Shown: positions 27,856 through 36,293, counted from the stretch's first letter. The stretch: DNA of 64,000 bases from Hominilimicola fabiformis (GCF_020687385.1 NZ_JAJEQM010000009.1:46921-110920), one strand, 5' to 3'. Numbers and translations: made by a program. Notes: generated by a model not told the origin, from the sequence alone.

Positions 27856-28614
27856 ATGGAACAGAACGAAATCAGAAAATTATTGCAAAATGTTGCAAAC
27901 GGAGATATTTTAGTTGACGACGCATTGCTTCATATAAAAAATGAGCCGTTTGAAGATTTGGGATATGCAAAACCGGATTTTCATAGAAAATCGCGTCAAG
28001 GTGTATCGGAAGTGATTTACGGTGCAGGGAAAACCGCCGAACAAATCATAGGCATTTCAAAATCTTTTGCGGAACATGGACAAAAAGATATTTTAATCAC
28101 AAGACTTGACAAAGCAAAGGCAGAGAAAATCAACAAAGAAATTCCGCTTGATTATTACGATATGGCAAATATCGGCATTATAGGCTCTATGCCGAAAGAA
28201 CGTGTTGGGAAAATTGTTATCGCAACAGGCGGGACAAGTGATATACCGATTGCGGAGGAGGCGGCAATTACAGCTGAAATGCTTGGTAACAATACCGTAC
28301 GTTTATATGATGTAGGCGTTGCCGGTATTCACAGATTACTTACGCATACGGAAGAAATAATGACCGCTCGTGTTGTTATTGCGATTGCGGGAATGGAGGG
28401 TGCACTTGCAAGTGTTATCGGCGGACTTGCGGATTGCCCTGTTATAGCTGTGCCGACAAGTGTGGGTTACGGTGCGTCTTTCGGAGGTATAGCGGCACTT
28501 TTGTCGATGCTTAATTCTTGTGCAAGCGGTGTAAGCGTTGTAAATATCGATAATGGTTTCGGAGCGGCATTTCAAGCAAGTATGATAAATCATATGGGAG
28601 GACTTAATGAATGA
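27856..28614 (+). CDS. larB: LarB, nickel-pincer cofactor carboxylase/hydrolase
   Basis: First enzyme of nickel-pincer nucleotide synthesis: it carboxylates nicotinic acid adenine dinucleotide at C5 and hydrolyses it to the mononucleotide. The 252-residue protein has the PurE-like C-terminal domain (VIATGGTSDIPIAEEAAITAEMLG, VIAIAGMEGALASVIGGLADCPVIAVPTSVGYG) preceded by the LarB-specific N-terminal segment (LGYAKPDFHRKSRQGVSEVIYGAGKT). The start is ATG 27856 behind GAAGGTG; an upstream GTG at 27835 is too close to the hairpin. It overlaps larC by 4 bp (ATGA). No larA (lactate racemase) lies in the window. Confidence 0.93.
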   Translation: MEQNEIRKLLQNVANGDILVDDALLHIKNEPFEDLGYAKPDFHRKSRQGVSEVIYGAGKTAEQIIGISKSFAEHGQKDILITRLDKAKAEKINKEIPLDYYDMANIGIIGSMPKERVGKIVIATGGTSDIPIAEEAAITAEMLGNNTVRLYDVGVAGIHRLLTHTEEIMTARVVIAIAGMEGALASVIGGLADCPVIAVPTSVGYGASFGGIAALLSMLNSCASGVSVVNIDNGFGAAFQASMINHMGGLNE

Positions 28615-29834
28615 AAACTTTATATATTGAATGTAATATGGGTGCGGCAGGTGATATGTTGATGTCTGCATTGTTGGAGTTGCACCCGAATGCAGAGGAA
28701 TTTTTGAATAGGTTAAATAAACTTGGTATTCCTAATGTAACCGTAAGTAAGACGGCAAGTGTGAAGTGTGGCATAACGGGAACGCATATAGATGTAAATG
28801 TAAATGGCGAACATGAGGACGAGCATATGCACGACCATCACGACCATCATCATGACCATCATCACCACCATCACCATACCGGTATGCACGAAATCGAACA
28901 TATCATAGAACATTTTGATATTCCCGAAAAGGTACGCACAGATATATTGGCGGTGTATCATTTGATTGCGGAGGCTGAAAGCCACGCACATGGCTGTGAA
29001 ATTGAACAAATACATTTTCACGAGGTTGGACAAATGGACGCAGTGGCGGATATTACAGGTGTCTGTATGCTGATAAATGAGTTGGGTGTTGATAAAATCA
29101 TCGCTTCGCCAATTCATGTAGGTTGCGGTCAAGTGCAGTGTGCACACGGAATATTGCCTGTCCCTGCACCGGCAACGGCATATATATTAAAGGATATTCC
29201 GATTTATGGAGGAAACGTTCAAGGTGAATTGTGTACGCCGACAGGTGCGGCACTTTTGGCACATTTTGCAGACGAGTTCGGCAATATGCCTGTTATGCGT
29301 GTTTCAAAAATCGGTTACGGAATGGGTGCAAAGGACTTTGAAACGGCAAATTGTGTTCGTGTTATGCTTGGTGAAACGGAAAGTGAAGCACAACAAGTTT
29401 TAGAGTTAAAATGTAATATTGACGATATGACCGCAGAGGAAATCGGATATGCGACAGAGCAACTTCTGAAATTGGGAGCGGTTGATGTGTTTACCGTGCC
29501 AATCGGTATGAAAAAGAACCGCCCGGGAACTTTGCTTTCGTGTATATGTAAAACTTCGGACAAGGAAACAATGGTAAATGCAATATTCAGATACACTTCT
29601 ACAATAGGTATTAGACAAAATATTTGTGAACGTTACATACTTGACAGAACAGAAAACACAGTAAAAACAAAGTACGGAGATGTTCGTGTTAAACAGTCGG
29701 AGGGGTATGGTGTAAAACGTGTAAAAGCCGAATATGACAACGTTGCAAGAATTGCGGACGAACTTGGTATTTCCATAAACGAAACACGCAGATTGATAGG
29801 AGAGGAATTAGAGAAAAATGAACAGCAAGTATGA
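28611..29834 (+). CDS. larC: LarC, nickel insertase of the nickel-pincer cofactor
   Basis: Inserts nickel into the dithiolated pyridinium mononucleotide in a CTP-dependent step. The 407-residue protein starts with LYIECNMGAAGDMLMSALLEL and has a His/Asp-rich run at about residues 73-92 (HMHDHHDHHHD... type), a likely nickel-binding or storage loop. In Lactiplantibacillus plantarum the gene is split into larC1/larC2, joined by programmed frameshifting; here it is a single open frame. Further motifs are HFHEVGQMDAVADITG, PVPAPATAYIL and LCTPTGAALLA. It overlaps larB at the 5' end and larE at the 3' end, so translation is coupled. Confidence 0.94.
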   Translation: MKTLYIECNMGAAGDMLMSALLELHPNAEEFLNRLNKLGIPNVTVSKTASVKCGITGTHIDVNVNGEHEDEHMHDHHDHHHDHHHHHHHTGMHEIEHIIEHFDIPEKVRTDILAVYHLIAEAESHAHGCEIEQIHFHEVGQMDAVADITGVCMLINELGVDKIIASPIHVGCGQVQCAHGILPVPAPATAYILKDIPIYGGNVQGELCTPTGAALLAHFADEFGNMPVMRVSKIGYGMGAKDFETANCVRVMLGETESEAQQVLELKCNIDDMTAEEIGYATEQLLKLGAVDVFTVPIGMKKNRPGTLLSCICKTSDKETMVNAIFRYTSTIGIRQNICERYILDRTENTVKTKYGDVRVKQSEGYGVKRVKAEYDNVARIADELGISINETRRLIGEELEKNEQQV

Positions 29835-30621
29835 GAAAATGATAGAGAATTTGAAATCGTTAGGCAGTGTTGCAGTAGCATTTTCGGGTGGCGTAGATTC
29901 TACATTTTTGTTAAAGGCGGCGAAGGAAGCACTCGGAAATAATGCTCTTGCCGTTACGGTACGCTCATGTATAATTCCGAGTAATGAGATTTGCGAAGCG
30001 GAGGAATTTTGCAAAAGTGAAAATATACGTCATATTATATGTGATGTTAACCCGCTTGATATAAACGGTTTTGCGGATAATCCGACAAATCGTTGTTATA
30101 TCTGTAAAAAAGAAATATTCAGCCTTATAAAGCAAGTTGCAGCCGAAAATGGTATAAATGCGGTTGCGGAAGGCTCAAACCTTGATGATAATGGTGACTA
30201 TCGACCGGGCATGAAAGCAATTCATGAATTGGGAGTATTAAGCCCTCTGCAAACGGCAGGGTTTACAAAACAGGAAATTCGAGATGTGTCCGAAGAACTC
30301 GGACTTCCTACTTGGAATAAACCGTCTTTCGCTTGCCTTGCGTCACGATTTGTGTACGGCGAAAAAATCACCGCCGAAAAACTTGAGAGAGTCGGAAAAG
30401 CGGAACAAATATTGAGAAATTCGGGCTTTAAACAGTTTAGAGTTCGTATTCACGGCGATATTGCACGAATAGAATTACTGCCGGAGGACTTTGAAAAAAT
30501 GCTTAAAATGAGAGAAGAATTATATGCAAGTATAAAGGCTCTTGGATTTTCTTATGTGACTATGGACTTACAAGGTTATCGTACGGGTAGTATGAACGAA
30601 GTAATTGCGACTGATAAATAA
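29818..30621 (+). CDS. larE: LarE, sulfur transferase of the nickel-pincer cofactor
   Basis: Adenylates the carboxylated pyridinium mononucleotide and adds sulfur to make the thiocarboxylates that hold nickel. The 267-residue protein has the PP-loop SGGVDS at residues ~24-29. It has Cys residues in RCYICKKE and in the PSFACLASRF segment. The latter is the region of the Cys that is sacrificed in the L. plantarum enzyme; enzymes with three Cys can instead carry a 4Fe-4S cluster. The extra CxxC pair makes the cluster type plausible here, but that is inference. It is the last gene of larBCE, overlapping larC by 17 bp. Confidence 0.92.
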   Translation: MNSKYEKMIENLKSLGSVAVAFSGGVDSTFLLKAAKEALGNNALAVTVRSCIIPSNEICEAEEFCKSENIRHIICDVNPLDINGFADNPTNRCYICKKEIFSLIKQVAAENGINAVAEGSNLDDNGDYRPGMKAIHELGVLSPLQTAGFTKQEIRDVSEELGLPTWNKPSFACLASRFVYGEKITAEKLERVGKAEQILRNSGFKQFRVRIHGDIARIELLPEDFEKMLKMREELYASIKALGFSYVTMDLQGYRTGSMNEVIATDK

Positions 30622-30708
30622 TAAATGAGCCTGTTGAGAAAATAAGGAAAGATAAAATTGTTTGGAATATTACAAAGTTTAATATTCCGTGTAAAAAAAT
30701 TTATAAGA

Positions 30709-30737
30709 TTGATAAGCTCGTAAAAATATGCTATACT
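30709..30737 (+). promoter_or_regulatory. Sigma-A promoter of the DUF3791/DUF3990 cassette
   Basis: TTGATA, 17-nt spacer, TATACT. The -10 box overlaps an in-frame ATG at 30728, which excludes that ATG as start and supports GTG 30761. Confidence 0.75.
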
Positions 30738-30760
30738 TGAACAGTAAAGGGGTGATTGAT

Positions 30761-31000
30761 GTGAATTATAATGAGAAGAAATTTGGCAATAAAGAATTGG
30801 AGTTTGCTATTTTTTGTATCGAAAATGTTGCAGATAAGTTAAATATTGATGCCCCAAAAGTTTATTCAATGCTAACAGAACAAACAAATATTTTGAATGA
30901 ATATATTATTCCTGAGTATGAAATTTTGCACACGCAGAGTAAAGATTATATCATTAATGATATAATTGAAGTTATGAAAGAAAGAGGTGTGGAAATATGA
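30761..31000 (+). CDS. DUF3791 family protein, possible antitoxin
   Basis: A 79-residue, mostly alpha-helical cytoplasmic protein. The pattern FCIENVADKLNIDAPKVYSMLTEQTNILNEYIIPEYEILHTQS is typical of DUF3791, a family of small proteins in gut Firmicutes. The start is GTG 30761 behind AAAGGGG. It overlaps the DUF3990 gene by 4 bp. A second, divergent DUF3791-like gene follows the DUF3990 gene. Small proteins coupled in this way to an ADP-ribosyltransferase-like protein are usually antitoxins, but no function is established for this one. Confidence 0.72.
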   Translation: MNYNEKKFGNKELEFAIFCIENVADKLNIDAPKVYSMLTEQTNILNEYIIPEYEILHTQSKDYIINDIIEVMKERGVEI

Positions 31001-31467
31001 TTTTATATCATGGTTCGTTTATAGAGATTAACAAGCCGGATTTAAAACATTCCAGACCTAATGTTGATTTTGGAAAAGGTTTTTATACTACTCCAATATA
31101 CGAACAAGCGGTAAAGTGGTGCAGTAAATTTAAGAAACGTGGGAAGAATGGTATTGTTACACGTTATGAATTTGATGAAAACGATTATAAAGCACTTAAA
31201 ATTTTGAAATTCGATTCCTATTCTGAAGAATGGCTTGATTTTATTTTGAATTGTCGCAGCGGAAAAGACAATACAGATTATGATATGGTTATTGGCGGTG
31301 TTGCAAATGATAAGGTATTCAACACGGTTGAGTTGTTCTTTGACGGATTGATAGATAAAACAGAAGCAATAGGCAGACTACGATATGAGAAACCGAATTT
31401 ACAAATAGCTTTTCGTACAGATAAAGCATTAACCTATTTGCACTTTGAAGGGAGTGAACAGCTGTGA
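30997..31467 (+). CDS. DUF3990 protein, ADP-ribosyltransferase-like putative toxin
   Basis: A 156-residue protein with LYHGSFIEI at residues 3-11 and DFGKGFYTTPIYEQAVKWC at 27-45. The YHG(S/T)...GxGFYxT pattern recalls the NAD-binding strands of ADP-ribosyltransferase folds, where the His and Tyr hold NAD. A possible third motif residue (Glu of NTVELFF) lies in the C-terminal half. The gene sits between two small DUF3791 genes, overlapping both by 4 bp, so all three are translationally coupled. I infer a toxin-antitoxin or effector cassette; target and activity are unknown. A non-toxic role of DUF3990 cannot be excluded. Confidence 0.7.
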   Translation: MILYHGSFIEINKPDLKHSRPNVDFGKGFYTTPIYEQAVKWCSKFKKRGKNGIVTRYEFDENDYKALKILKFDSYSEEWLDFILNCRSGKDNTDYDMVIGGVANDKVFNTVELFFDGLIDKTEAIGRLRYEKPNLQIAFRTDKALTYLHFEGSEQL

Positions 31468-31679
31468 ATGCTAATCCGATTTTGTTGCAAAAGAAATATG
31501 CTCGTGTTGTGGAACTTTTTGCAAAGGAAAATGCAATTACTGTCGCAAAAGCATTGGATATTTTTTATCATTCACAGTTGTATGAATTAATGAGTAACGG
31601 TGTGTCTGATATGCATTGTATGAGCGATGAATATCTTGTGCATGAATTGATTAATGAACAAAAAGAAGTGAATGGTTAA
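31464..31679 (+). CDS. Second DUF3791-like small protein
   Basis: A 71-residue protein that overlaps the DUF3990 gene by 4 bp. It has helical segments LLQKKYARVVELFAKENAIT and AKALDIFYHSQLYELMSNG, then a segment rich in Met and Cys, and resembles DUF3791 proteins in size and pattern. It differs strongly from the first copy, so it is an old duplicate with its own role, perhaps binding another face of the DUF3990 protein. No transcription terminator follows it. Confidence 0.6.
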   Translation: MNANPILLQKKYARVVELFAKENAITVAKALDIFYHSQLYELMSNGVSDMHCMSDEYLVHELINEQKEVNG

Positions 31680-31891
31680 GGATAATAAAAATATTATCAA
31701 ATCACAATTTTTATTTTACAATACACAACCCCAATAAACCGCATTGTTAAGCCATTTCAAAGCATTTGTTTGAAATCGAATAAACGGTGAAGCGTTAGAT
31801 AAAATGCAGGCGAATTTACAGCACAAAAAGATTTATGCGAACGGGATAAAGAAAGAGTGTGACTGCAAGTAGGGGAAAACAGGCAAGCTGA

Positions 31892-31943
31892 TGAACCGCC
31901 TCCAATTAGTTAGATTTTTGGTCTGACTTTTGGGGGCGGTTCA
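31892..31943 (-). repeat. Solitary IS3/IS150-type terminal hairpin
   Basis: A 52-bp imperfect palindrome bounded by TGAACCGCC and GGCGGTTCA. Its minus-strand reading (TGAACCGCCCCCAAAAGTCA..., then CCAAAAATCTAACTA) matches the IS left end at 63928 at most positions. No transposase follows, so this is a relic or a re-used end. Confidence 0.65.
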
Positions 31944-32005
31944 ATAGATATTGTCTTTTTTTTTATAATGAAAACAATAATACTTTTTATTGGTACTATT
32001 TTTTT

Positions 32006-32025
32006 TACACCGTGTAATGTATAAT
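32006..32025 (+). promoter_or_regulatory. Promoter/operator motif of the nuclease gene
   Basis: The small palindrome TACAC-C-GTGTA (one base shared) is followed by TATAATAATAA. A closely similar motif stands in front of the WYL gene at 33191-33217 (TACAC...TATAATAATAA). Confidence 0.5.
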
Positions 32026-32068
32026 AATAAGTGAAAAACAAATAAAGCAGAAAACAGGAGGAATAAAA

Positions 32069-33160
32069 ATGCTTACAAGACCTAATATATTCAATTATGC
32101 AAAAAAAGAGTTGTCGCAGGACGCAGTGATATGTTGGCTTTTGGAATGTTGTCATTCGGATGATGATAAATACAGACAGATAGGAATTGATTTTGTAAGA
32201 TTTATACTTGATAATGAAAATATTAAAGAAAAGGATATAGAGCTTGAAAAAGACAGCCCGCGTAGTCAGTATAAGAATATGGATGTGTATGCAAATATTC
32301 GTGTCGGCAAAACAATAATACCTGTTATATTTGAGGATAAAACCGATACATTTTTACATGACAATCAAGAAAGCAAATATATAGAAAAGATTGAAAAATT
32401 GAAAACGGGCAGTCTTTTTAACGATAACGGACTTTGTTGGAGAGAAAAAGCACAATATGTATTTTTTAAAACAGGATATGTTTTTGATTGGCAAAGAGAA
32501 GTGATTGAAAATTTGGATAAAAATATTAATGCGGAAGTTAAAAGTATATATATTGATGACATACTGAACTTTATTTCTAAGCATAAAGATAAGGAGTTTA
32601 TGCTTGCGGATTATTATGAGTATTTGTTAGACAGAAAAGCAAGTTTGGTCAATGGTATTGAAGATAAATGCAACCGATATTTCAGAAAAATATTTGGTGA
32701 GAACAGATGGTTTCAATATAATCATCAAGGTTGGGCGGCAAAAAGATTGGGATATATAGAAGATAGGAATGAAAAAAACAGAATTTATTATGAAGTGAGA
32801 ACAGGTACACGATCGAATAATGGTAAACAGTCATATGTAATAATTTTTCATCAATATCGAGATGAAAAATCAATTATCGGTAATGAAAAAGAAAAGGACA
32901 AGTTGAGAGAATGCAGAAAGAAATTTTTTGAAGATGACAGAGAGTTCGTTGAACAAATTATTAATGAAAAAAACGAGATAGGGATAATTGAAGAAAAAAC
33001 TGCAAAAAACGAAATGGCAAATCAAAGGAATTTATTTAAAGTGTTTATTGATGAAACAAATGAAGATACAGTTTGTGAATTCTTTAGAGAGTTCGTAGAA
33101 AGATTTAACGTACGGGCAACAGATACGCATAAAGATGAATATGTTATTTTTAGAGATTGA
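32069..33160 (+). CDS. PD-(D/E)XK nuclease superfamily protein
   Basis: A 363-residue protein. Residues ~70-95 hold the likely catalytic core: KNMDVYANI, then IPVIFEDKTDT, fitting D-x(n)-E-x-K of the PD-(D/E)XK nuclease fold; NIFNYAKKELSQDAVICWLLE at the N-terminus is common in PDDEXK_4-type proteins. It is basic and Lys/Glu-rich in the C-terminal half, and has no signal peptide. The start is ATG 32069 behind GGAGG. A WYL regulator follows 91 bp downstream with a similar promoter motif. Such nucleases occur in defence and DNA-repair loci; a defence role here is inference from the accessory context. Confidence 0.72.
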   Translation: MLTRPNIFNYAKKELSQDAVICWLLECCHSDDDKYRQIGIDFVRFILDNENIKEKDIELEKDSPRSQYKNMDVYANIRVGKTIIPVIFEDKTDTFLHDNQESKYIEKIEKLKTGSLFNDNGLCWREKAQYVFFKTGYVFDWQREVIENLDKNINAEVKSIYIDDILNFISKHKDKEFMLADYYEYLLDRKASLVNGIEDKCNRYFRKIFGENRWFQYNHQGWAAKRLGYIEDRNEKNRIYYEVRTGTRSNNGKQSYVIIFHQYRDEKSIIGNEKEKDKLRECRKKFFEDDREFVEQIINEKNEIGIIEEKTAKNEMANQRNLFKVFIDETNEDTVCEFFREFVERFNVRATDTHKDEYVIFRD

Positions 33161-33190
33161 TTTGCATTGTAAGTGGTATGTACAAAAAAA

Positions 33191-33217
33191 TACACATTGT
33201 ATGTTGTATAATAATAA
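33191..33217 (+). promoter_or_regulatory. Promoter/operator motif of the WYL gene
   Basis: TACAC, then TTGTATAATAATAA, mirrors the motif ahead of the nuclease gene, suggesting that both promoters are read by the same regulator, perhaps the WYL protein. Confidence 0.45.
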
Positions 33218-33251
33218 ATAATTAAAGAATAAAATTTGAAAGGTGATTTTT

Positions 33252-34274
33252 ATGTATACAATACCGCCAAAGAAAATGGTTATTATAAATATTCTTGATA
33301 TTCTGAAAAAGTATTCGGATATGGACCACCGTCTTACGCAAGCACAGATAATTGAGATATTAAAAAAAGAATATTACATGGATGTTGACAGAAGAACCGT
33401 AAAAAGGAATTTGATGAATCTTTTAGATTTTGATTTTGGTATTGATTATACGGAAATTATAAAAAAGAATGAAAAGGGTGAAGAAATACCTATTTGTACG
33501 GATTGGTACATAACAAGAGAATTTGATGATTCTGAAATTCGACTTTTAATTGACAGCGTATTGTTTTCAAAAACAATTCCGCAAAAGCAATGTAAAAAAC
33601 TTATTGATAAATTAAAAGGATTATCAAATATTTATTTTGAGAAAAAAGTTAATCATATATGCAGTTTGCCGGAAATTCGTCCGGAAAACAAGGAGCTGTT
33701 TTATACGATTGATGTTCTTGACGAGGCAATTTCAAAAGGTAAAAAGGTGTCGTTTATATATAATTCATATGGCACGGACAAAAAACTACATCCAAAACGT
33801 GAGCGTGAATATGTCATAAATCCGTATCAAATGGTGGCGACGAATGGAAGATATTATTTGATATGCAATTATGATAAGTACGATACTTTATCAAATTATC
33901 GCATTGATAGAATAACCGGAATAAAAATGATGAATGAAAAAAGAAAATCGATTAAGGAACTTAAAGAGGGTGAAATTAATCTTCCGAAACATATGGCAGA
34001 ACATCTGTATATGTTTGCCGGTGAAAGCATACGAGTAAAGTTTAAAGCGAAAAATTATATTATTGACCAAATTATAGATTGGTTTGGATTTGGACCGAAA
34101 ATAACGAAACAAGATGAGGATACGTGTATGGTAGAAGTGGAAGTCAATGAGGAGGCATTTTTTCACTGGGCAATGCAATACGGTTTGCATATCGAGGTGT
34201 TAGAGCCGACATCAATGCGCGAGCGGATAATGAGTGCAATAAAAGAATTAAACGATAAATATGTTACTCATTAA
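33252..34274 (+). CDS. WYL-domain transcriptional regulator
   Basis: A 340-residue regulator. The N-terminal winged helix (residues ~10-60: LTQAQIIEILKKEYYMDVDRRTVKRNL) binds DNA. The WYL domain at ~165-230 has VSFIYNSYG, PYQMVATNGRYYLICNYDKYDTLSNYRIDRI, with the Arg/Tyr pattern used to bind nucleic-acid ligands. A WCX-type C-terminal domain ends the protein. The start is ATG 33252 behind GAAAGGTG. WYL proteins often control phage-defence and RNA/DNA-repair genes; here the adjacent PD-(D/E)XK gene is the obvious target. Confidence 0.86.
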   Translation: MYTIPPKKMVIINILDILKKYSDMDHRLTQAQIIEILKKEYYMDVDRRTVKRNLMNLLDFDFGIDYTEIIKKNEKGEEIPICTDWYITREFDDSEIRLLIDSVLFSKTIPQKQCKKLIDKLKGLSNIYFEKKVNHICSLPEIRPENKELFYTIDVLDEAISKGKKVSFIYNSYGTDKKLHPKREREYVINPYQMVATNGRYYLICNYDKYDTLSNYRIDRITGIKMMNEKRKSIKELKEGEINLPKHMAEHLYMFAGESIRVKFKAKNYIIDQIIDWFGFGPKITKQDEDTCMVEVEVNEEAFFHWAMQYGLHIEVLEPTSMRERIMSAIKELNDKYVTH

Positions 34275-34317
34275 GGATAACAGAAGAATAGTGATTAAAG
34301 GTTAAGGGGTGAGGTAA

Positions 34318-35421
34318 ATGTCGGAATATAAATCAAGAATAAACATACAAGTAAAAAATGTTTCTGATTGGGAAAAGTTATTTGACATAAAGATGAAAGA
34401 AGAATGGGGACTTGGAGAAGATGCAAAAAAAGTTTTCAAAGTGCCGTATTCAAAAAAACAAACAGAATTTATAAAAGCAGAAGAGTGGTCTGTGGATTCT
34501 AAAAACTTGGAAGACTTAGTTAAAACTCTTGTCAAAACAATGGGCTATGAAAATTGTGCTGTTGTAGCTGATACAACGGAATGTAGTGGGATTGAGCAAA
34601 AGTGTGATTCGGTTGTGGCAATAGGTCGCCAATATATTATTCGCATATCTTATCCGAACGGTAATACGCTGAAAAGAGTAAATGTTTTCAATATTTACAA
34701 CTATTTAAAAATCATAGATATTCATCTAAGCATAAAGGATATTGAATTTTTACGACAAATCTCCGAAAAATTTGCTTATGGTGACAATAATCAAACAGTT
34801 ATTGTTATACCAAATGGCAGAATAATGATAAGACCGGAAGAATTTACGGGTAACTTTTTGTTGGAAAGTGTTACTATTCCTGAAAGTGTAAAACATATTG
34901 GAGAACATGCTTTTGCAAATTGTAAAAACTTAAGTGAAGTAATAATTTCCGATAATGTATTTAATATTGATTGCGGTGCATTTAGTAACTGTGAGAGTTT
35001 GGGAGAAATTTTTATTCCAAACAGTGTAACAAATATCGGAGCGGATGCTTTTTATGGTTGCAAAAATTTGAATAAAATAAATATTTCAAATAAGGTCGTA
35101 ATCCTTGAAAAAGGTGTATTTGGCGGATGTGAAAATTTAAACGAAATAACTATTCCGTATGGCATGATAAATATTGGTGACGGTGCATTTGAGGAATGTA
35201 AAAGTTTAAGAGAAGTAAGTATTCCGGATAATGTAGCAAGCATTGGGGATTATGCTTTTTGGAATTGTCAAAGCTTAAACCAAATAACTGTTTGGTCAAA
35301 TGTAACAAGCATTGGCTATTCTGCGTTTGATGGTTGCAAAAATCTTACGATAAGAGCATTCAAAGGCAGTTATGTAAAGCGATATGCGTTGGAAAATGAA
35401 ATACCGTTTGAAGAAATATAA
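34318..35421 (+). CDS. Cytoplasmic LRR_5 (BspA-type) repeat protein A
   Basis: A 367-residue protein without signal peptide or membrane segment. Residues 1-165 form an unrecognised domain that is shared with the next gene (EYKSRINI, WSVDxxxLEDxV, NIYxYLK.ID). Residues ~170-345 are BspA-type leucine-rich repeats of about 23 residues with the core IPxxVxxIGxxAFxxCxxL, seven copies, followed by a capping segment (GSYVKRYALENEIPFEEI). LRR_5 proteins are usually secreted; an intracellular one suggests protein binding inside the cell. The start is ATG 34318 behind GGGGTGAGG. Function unknown. Confidence 0.75.
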   Translation: MSEYKSRINIQVKNVSDWEKLFDIKMKEEWGLGEDAKKVFKVPYSKKQTEFIKAEEWSVDSKNLEDLVKTLVKTMGYENCAVVADTTECSGIEQKCDSVVAIGRQYIIRISYPNGNTLKRVNVFNIYNYLKIIDIHLSIKDIEFLRQISEKFAYGDNNQTVIVIPNGRIMIRPEEFTGNFLLESVTIPESVKHIGEHAFANCKNLSEVIISDNVFNIDCGAFSNCESLGEIFIPNSVTNIGADAFYGCKNLNKINISNKVVILEKGVFGGCENLNEITIPYGMINIGDGAFEECKSLREVSIPDNVASIGDYAFWNCQSLNQITVWSNVTSIGYSAFDGCKNLTIRAFKGSYVKRYALENEIPFEEI

Positions 35422-35457
35422 TGTTCAGATTGTAGACAAAATCAAGGAGTGAGACAA

Positions 35458-36225
35458 ATGCCGGAATATAAATCAAGAATAAATATAAAAATAGAAAAAA
35501 TTTGTGATTGGGATAAGTTGCTCGATATTAAAATAAAAGAAGAATGGAAACTGGACAAGAGTGCAGAGGATATTTTTAGGGAAGCGTATTACAGAGGCGG
35601 ATTTATAAAAGCAGGTGACTGGTCTGTTGACCCTGAAAGTTTGGAAGATATGGTTGAATATTTTGCAAAAACAATAGGACATGAAAATTGTGTTATTATG
35701 GCTGATGTGTTAGAACAAAATGCAGAGAATCCGTCTTGTAATTCTTTTTTAGCATTAGGTAATCAAAATATCGTTTGCGTATCTTATTTGAATTGTGATA
35801 AATTGAATGGAACAAATATCTTTGATATTTACGAATATTTAAAACAAATAGATTTTGAACTGAGTCCAATGGATAGTTATTATTTAAAACAATATTCTGA
35901 AGATTTTATTTATTTCGATACAAATGGAATAGAAGTTGTTATCCCGAAAGGAAGAAATGAGATAATAGCACAAGAATTTGCAGGGGATATTTCAGTGGAA
36001 AGAGTTGTTATTCCTGACGGCGTAATAAGTATAGGTGAACGTGCGTTTGAAGATTGCCCGATGCTTAATGAAGTAGTTATTCCGAATAGCGTAACAAGTA
36101 TAGGTGAACATGCGTTTGACGGTTGCAGATATATTAGTATAAGGGTACATAAAGGTAGTTATGCGGAAGAATATGCAAAAGAAAATAAAATACATAGTAT
36201 GGGATTTAAAGAAGATTACAATTAA
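35458..36225 (+). CDS. Cytoplasmic LRR_5 repeat protein B, paralogue of the previous gene
   Basis: A 255-residue paralogue of the gene 36 bp upstream. The N-terminal ~160 residues align along their length (PEYKSRINIKIEKICDWDKLLDIK..EEW). Only about two complete LRR_5 repeats remain (VVIPDGVISIGERAFEDC, VVIPNSVTSIGEHAFDGC), followed by a similar cap (GSYAEEYAKENKIHS). I start at ATG 35458, 9 nt behind AAGGAG. The pair therefore differs mainly in repeat number, as expected when a recognition surface varies over a constant domain. A hairpin terminator follows. Function unknown. Confidence 0.72.
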   Translation: MPEYKSRINIKIEKICDWDKLLDIKIKEEWKLDKSAEDIFREAYYRGGFIKAGDWSVDPESLEDMVEYFAKTIGHENCVIMADVLEQNAENPSCNSFLALGNQNIVCVSYLNCDKLNGTNIFDIYEYLKQIDFELSPMDSYYLKQYSEDFIYFDTNGIEVVIPKGRNEIIAQEFAGDISVERVVIPDGVISIGERAFEDCPMLNEVVIPNSVTSIGEHAFDGCRYISIRVHKGSYAEEYAKENKIHSMGFKEDYN

Positions 36226-36293
36226 AATACGCATTTCCGATAAACTGTTTGAAAAATTACAGCACACGTTAGCGAGATAAAATGTGACTAAAC

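Larger units (their letters stand above)
31680..32068. other. Gene-free stretch with decayed coding remnant and IS-end hairpin
   Basis: No intact gene is seen. At about 31794-31865 one frame reads DKMQANLQHKKIYANGIKK and soon stops, like the tail of a lost gene; a loosely similar stretch (LFEKLQHT) lies at 36240-36275. A 52-bp palindrome (31892-31943) follows, then the nuclease promoter. Confidence 0.45.

Noticed and set aside
28800..28900. CAT/CAC-rich stretch as a simple repeat
   Set aside because: It is the His/Asp-rich loop inside larC, in frame and expected for a nickel-handling protein.
30728..30760. ATG 30728 as start of the first DUF3791 gene
   Set aside because: The -10 box TATACT lies inside this extension, so the transcript starts downstream of that ATG.
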